The position numbers and the translations under genes are program-made. This document shows, one piece after another, positions 62,441 through 64,000 of a stretch of 64,000 nt of DNA. The notes under the pieces were generated by a model. The model saw only the letters and a list, made by a program, of their open reading frames with translations, did no database searches and was not told the origin of the DNA. Within the stretch, counting starts at the first letter, position 1. Each line of letters begins with the position of its first letter. The DNA comes from Erigeron canadensis. Lineage: Eukaryota > Streptophyta > Magnoliopsida > Asterales > Asteraceae. The DNA is taken from assembly GCF_010389155.1 (NCBI RefSeq), contig NC_057769.1:3658001-3722000 (forward strand), read 5' to 3'.

Positions 62441-62960
62441 GTCTAAATTTCAACGCTTTAAAATCTGGGTTTTTAACCGGGCCGATTGAGAGAAAAATCC
62501 GATTTGTGATTTTTTATCTATAAAAAGTACTCTGTATGTAAAATTCATTAACACTCAACGAAGAAATTGTATAATTACATTCATTAAATAATAATAGCAA
62601 TTAAGTAGTTATAAGAATAATAAAAAAAAAGAGTATTAACGTTGATAAGAAAAAAAAAGTTAAAAGTATACGCATCATCATAAAAGTAAACTATTTATAT
62701 AAAAACAAATAACATAAAACTAGTTAAAACGGGAAAAACCGGAAAACTAGACAATTCAACACAATGTCGTCTCGACTCAAAAATTAGGTATGAGAAACCA
62801 ATACACCCTAAAAAACCTAGTTTATTTAAACATTGAGGATCATCCTTATAATTTAGTGTGTAAGTAACAAATGAGAGGGTTGTTGACGCAAAACAAAAGA
62901 TATTCCAACTTGTAATAGAAGGTATATGCAACTTATTGGTTGATTATGAAAAATGATAGA
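62441..62960. other. Spacer, nothing recognised
   Basis: AT-rich, with short A-runs. The start shares a short motif (TTTTTAACC..GGCCGATTGA) with about 56600. No gene seen. Confidence 0.4.
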
Positions 62961-64000
62961 GTTAACTACAGAAATCATCCCCGTCGTGGTACTCTACTTG
63001 CAGCTTTCGTCCTTAACTTTCAAAAATTACAGTTTTGGTCCAATTTTTTTGACTCCATCAACAGTTTTGGTCCTAACCCATAACGTCCGTTTAAAAAATA
63101 TGCACGTGCTAAACACGTGATGGGTATTTTTGTCATTTCATTTCCTTTCTCAGATCTTTAATATCAGAGTTTATTCTTATCTTCTTCCCCGTAATAAACC
63201 CAATACCCCCACGTAGCCACTTTCTTCAAAATGAATACCAGATTAATCATCAACATTAATAAACAATTAAAATAACAATAAGTCAATTACCAGATAATCA
63301 AAGTAAATTGATCAACAAAATCAATATCAGACCATCATTATCATATATCAGAACATCAAATCTGTCAAAAAAAATCCCTAAGATTTACTATGTGATTTGA
63401 TGGATAAGAAAATAATAAAAAAAAAAAACAAGATGTATAGATACTTGTGATACATGGACAACAAAAAAAAAAAAACCAGAGTTTGATTTCCAATCTCATA
63501 CTATTCTTCTATCTCAATTTATATTTCTTAATTTTTTCTTCACTACCATTTATCCATTGAAAAGAATTAATAATATTCATTCATAAGAATTATATTTTAT
63601 AAACAAAAATCAACCCCTAATTTTTATTACAAAATTTGCATAAATATACTGTAAAGGAAAGGAAATACACATCACAAAAAATAACCACAACTAGAGTTAA
63701 CCATTTTTAATTTCTTGATAGAAAAAATGAAATGGATTTGTGAAGAAGAAAAATAAGAGAAAGTGAGACAGTACAGATGAGGGAGAAAGAAAATGAGGAA
63801 GAAAAAGCCACCAAACTTCATCTATATATTCCTTCAATCGCAAATACATAAAACTACACAACCGAAAGCTCAATCATATAAATCTTTGTTCAATTTCTGA
63901 CCAGATGCTAACCAATCCATCGCAATCTATTTTTAGATCCGGCCACCACCCACACCTACTCGTATTCTTTTTCTTCAACCCATTCAGCCACCACCGGATT
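62961..64000. mobile_element. Left part of a long-TIR MULE-like element (runs off the window)
   Basis: GTTAACTACAGAAATCATCC, then TTTGGTCC, CCATCAACAGTTTTGGTCCT, AACGTCCGTTTAAA and CACGTGATGGGTA follow in the same order as in the left TIR at 15511-15695. The interior, with CATCATTA and ACCACC-rich stretches near the window edge, also resembles that element. The right end is outside the window. Confidence 0.65.

Overview
This is a nuclear genomic window from a flowering plant. Spliced genes with GT-AG introns, AT-rich intergenic DNA and dense plant-type transposons (Helitrons, MULE-type and Tourist-like MITEs, a copia-type LTR element, a tRNA-derived SINE, PIF/Harbinger fragments) all point to a eudicot. 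The repeat style reminds me of Asteraceae, but that is only an impression. No bacterial-type or organellar genes were seen.

Layout. (1) 1-6.8 kb: two single-copy housekeeping genes facing each other, RPAC2 (AC19 subunit shared by RNA polymerases I and III, + strand) and a RING-CH (MARCH-like) membrane ubiquitin ligase (- strand). (2) 7-11 kb: repeat-rich spacer. (3) 11.5-45.7 kb: a tandem array of four UPL5-type HECT ubiquitin ligase genes, all on +, all with the same three-exon plan (a long first exon with a ubiquitin-like domain, a 590-nt second exon, and a 264-nt last exon with the catalytic cysteine). Copies A (11.5 kb) and D (41.7 kb) look intact. Copy C (31.5 kb) has lost the ancestral ATG but keeps an open frame from the next ATG. 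Copy B (18.2-26.0 kb) is a pseudogene: it lacks the ubiquitin-like domain, has two frameshifting deletions, and its first intron is swollen by a nested transposon stack. (4) 26-50 kb between and after the array copies: Helitrons, MITEs, duplicated flanks and two decayed small-heat-shock-protein fragments that travel with the HECT duplication. (5) 50.4-60.1 kb: two beta-tubulin genes on -, in direct tandem, encoding apparently identical 445-residue proteins. Exon 1 is identical in DNA while exon 3 differs at many silent sites, which suggests gene conversion. (6) 60-64 kb: a Tourist-like MITE, a decayed Harbinger ORF1 and the left end of a long-TIR MULE-like element running off the window.

The genes do not form a pathway. 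Three types concern protein turnover (HECT and RING-CH ligases) or cytoskeleton, but their proximity looks incidental. The notable biology is the local birth and death of a UPL5-type HECT family. Because several duplications lie side by side, paralogous empty sites allow some transposon insertions to be defined to the base. I found no wholly new gene system.
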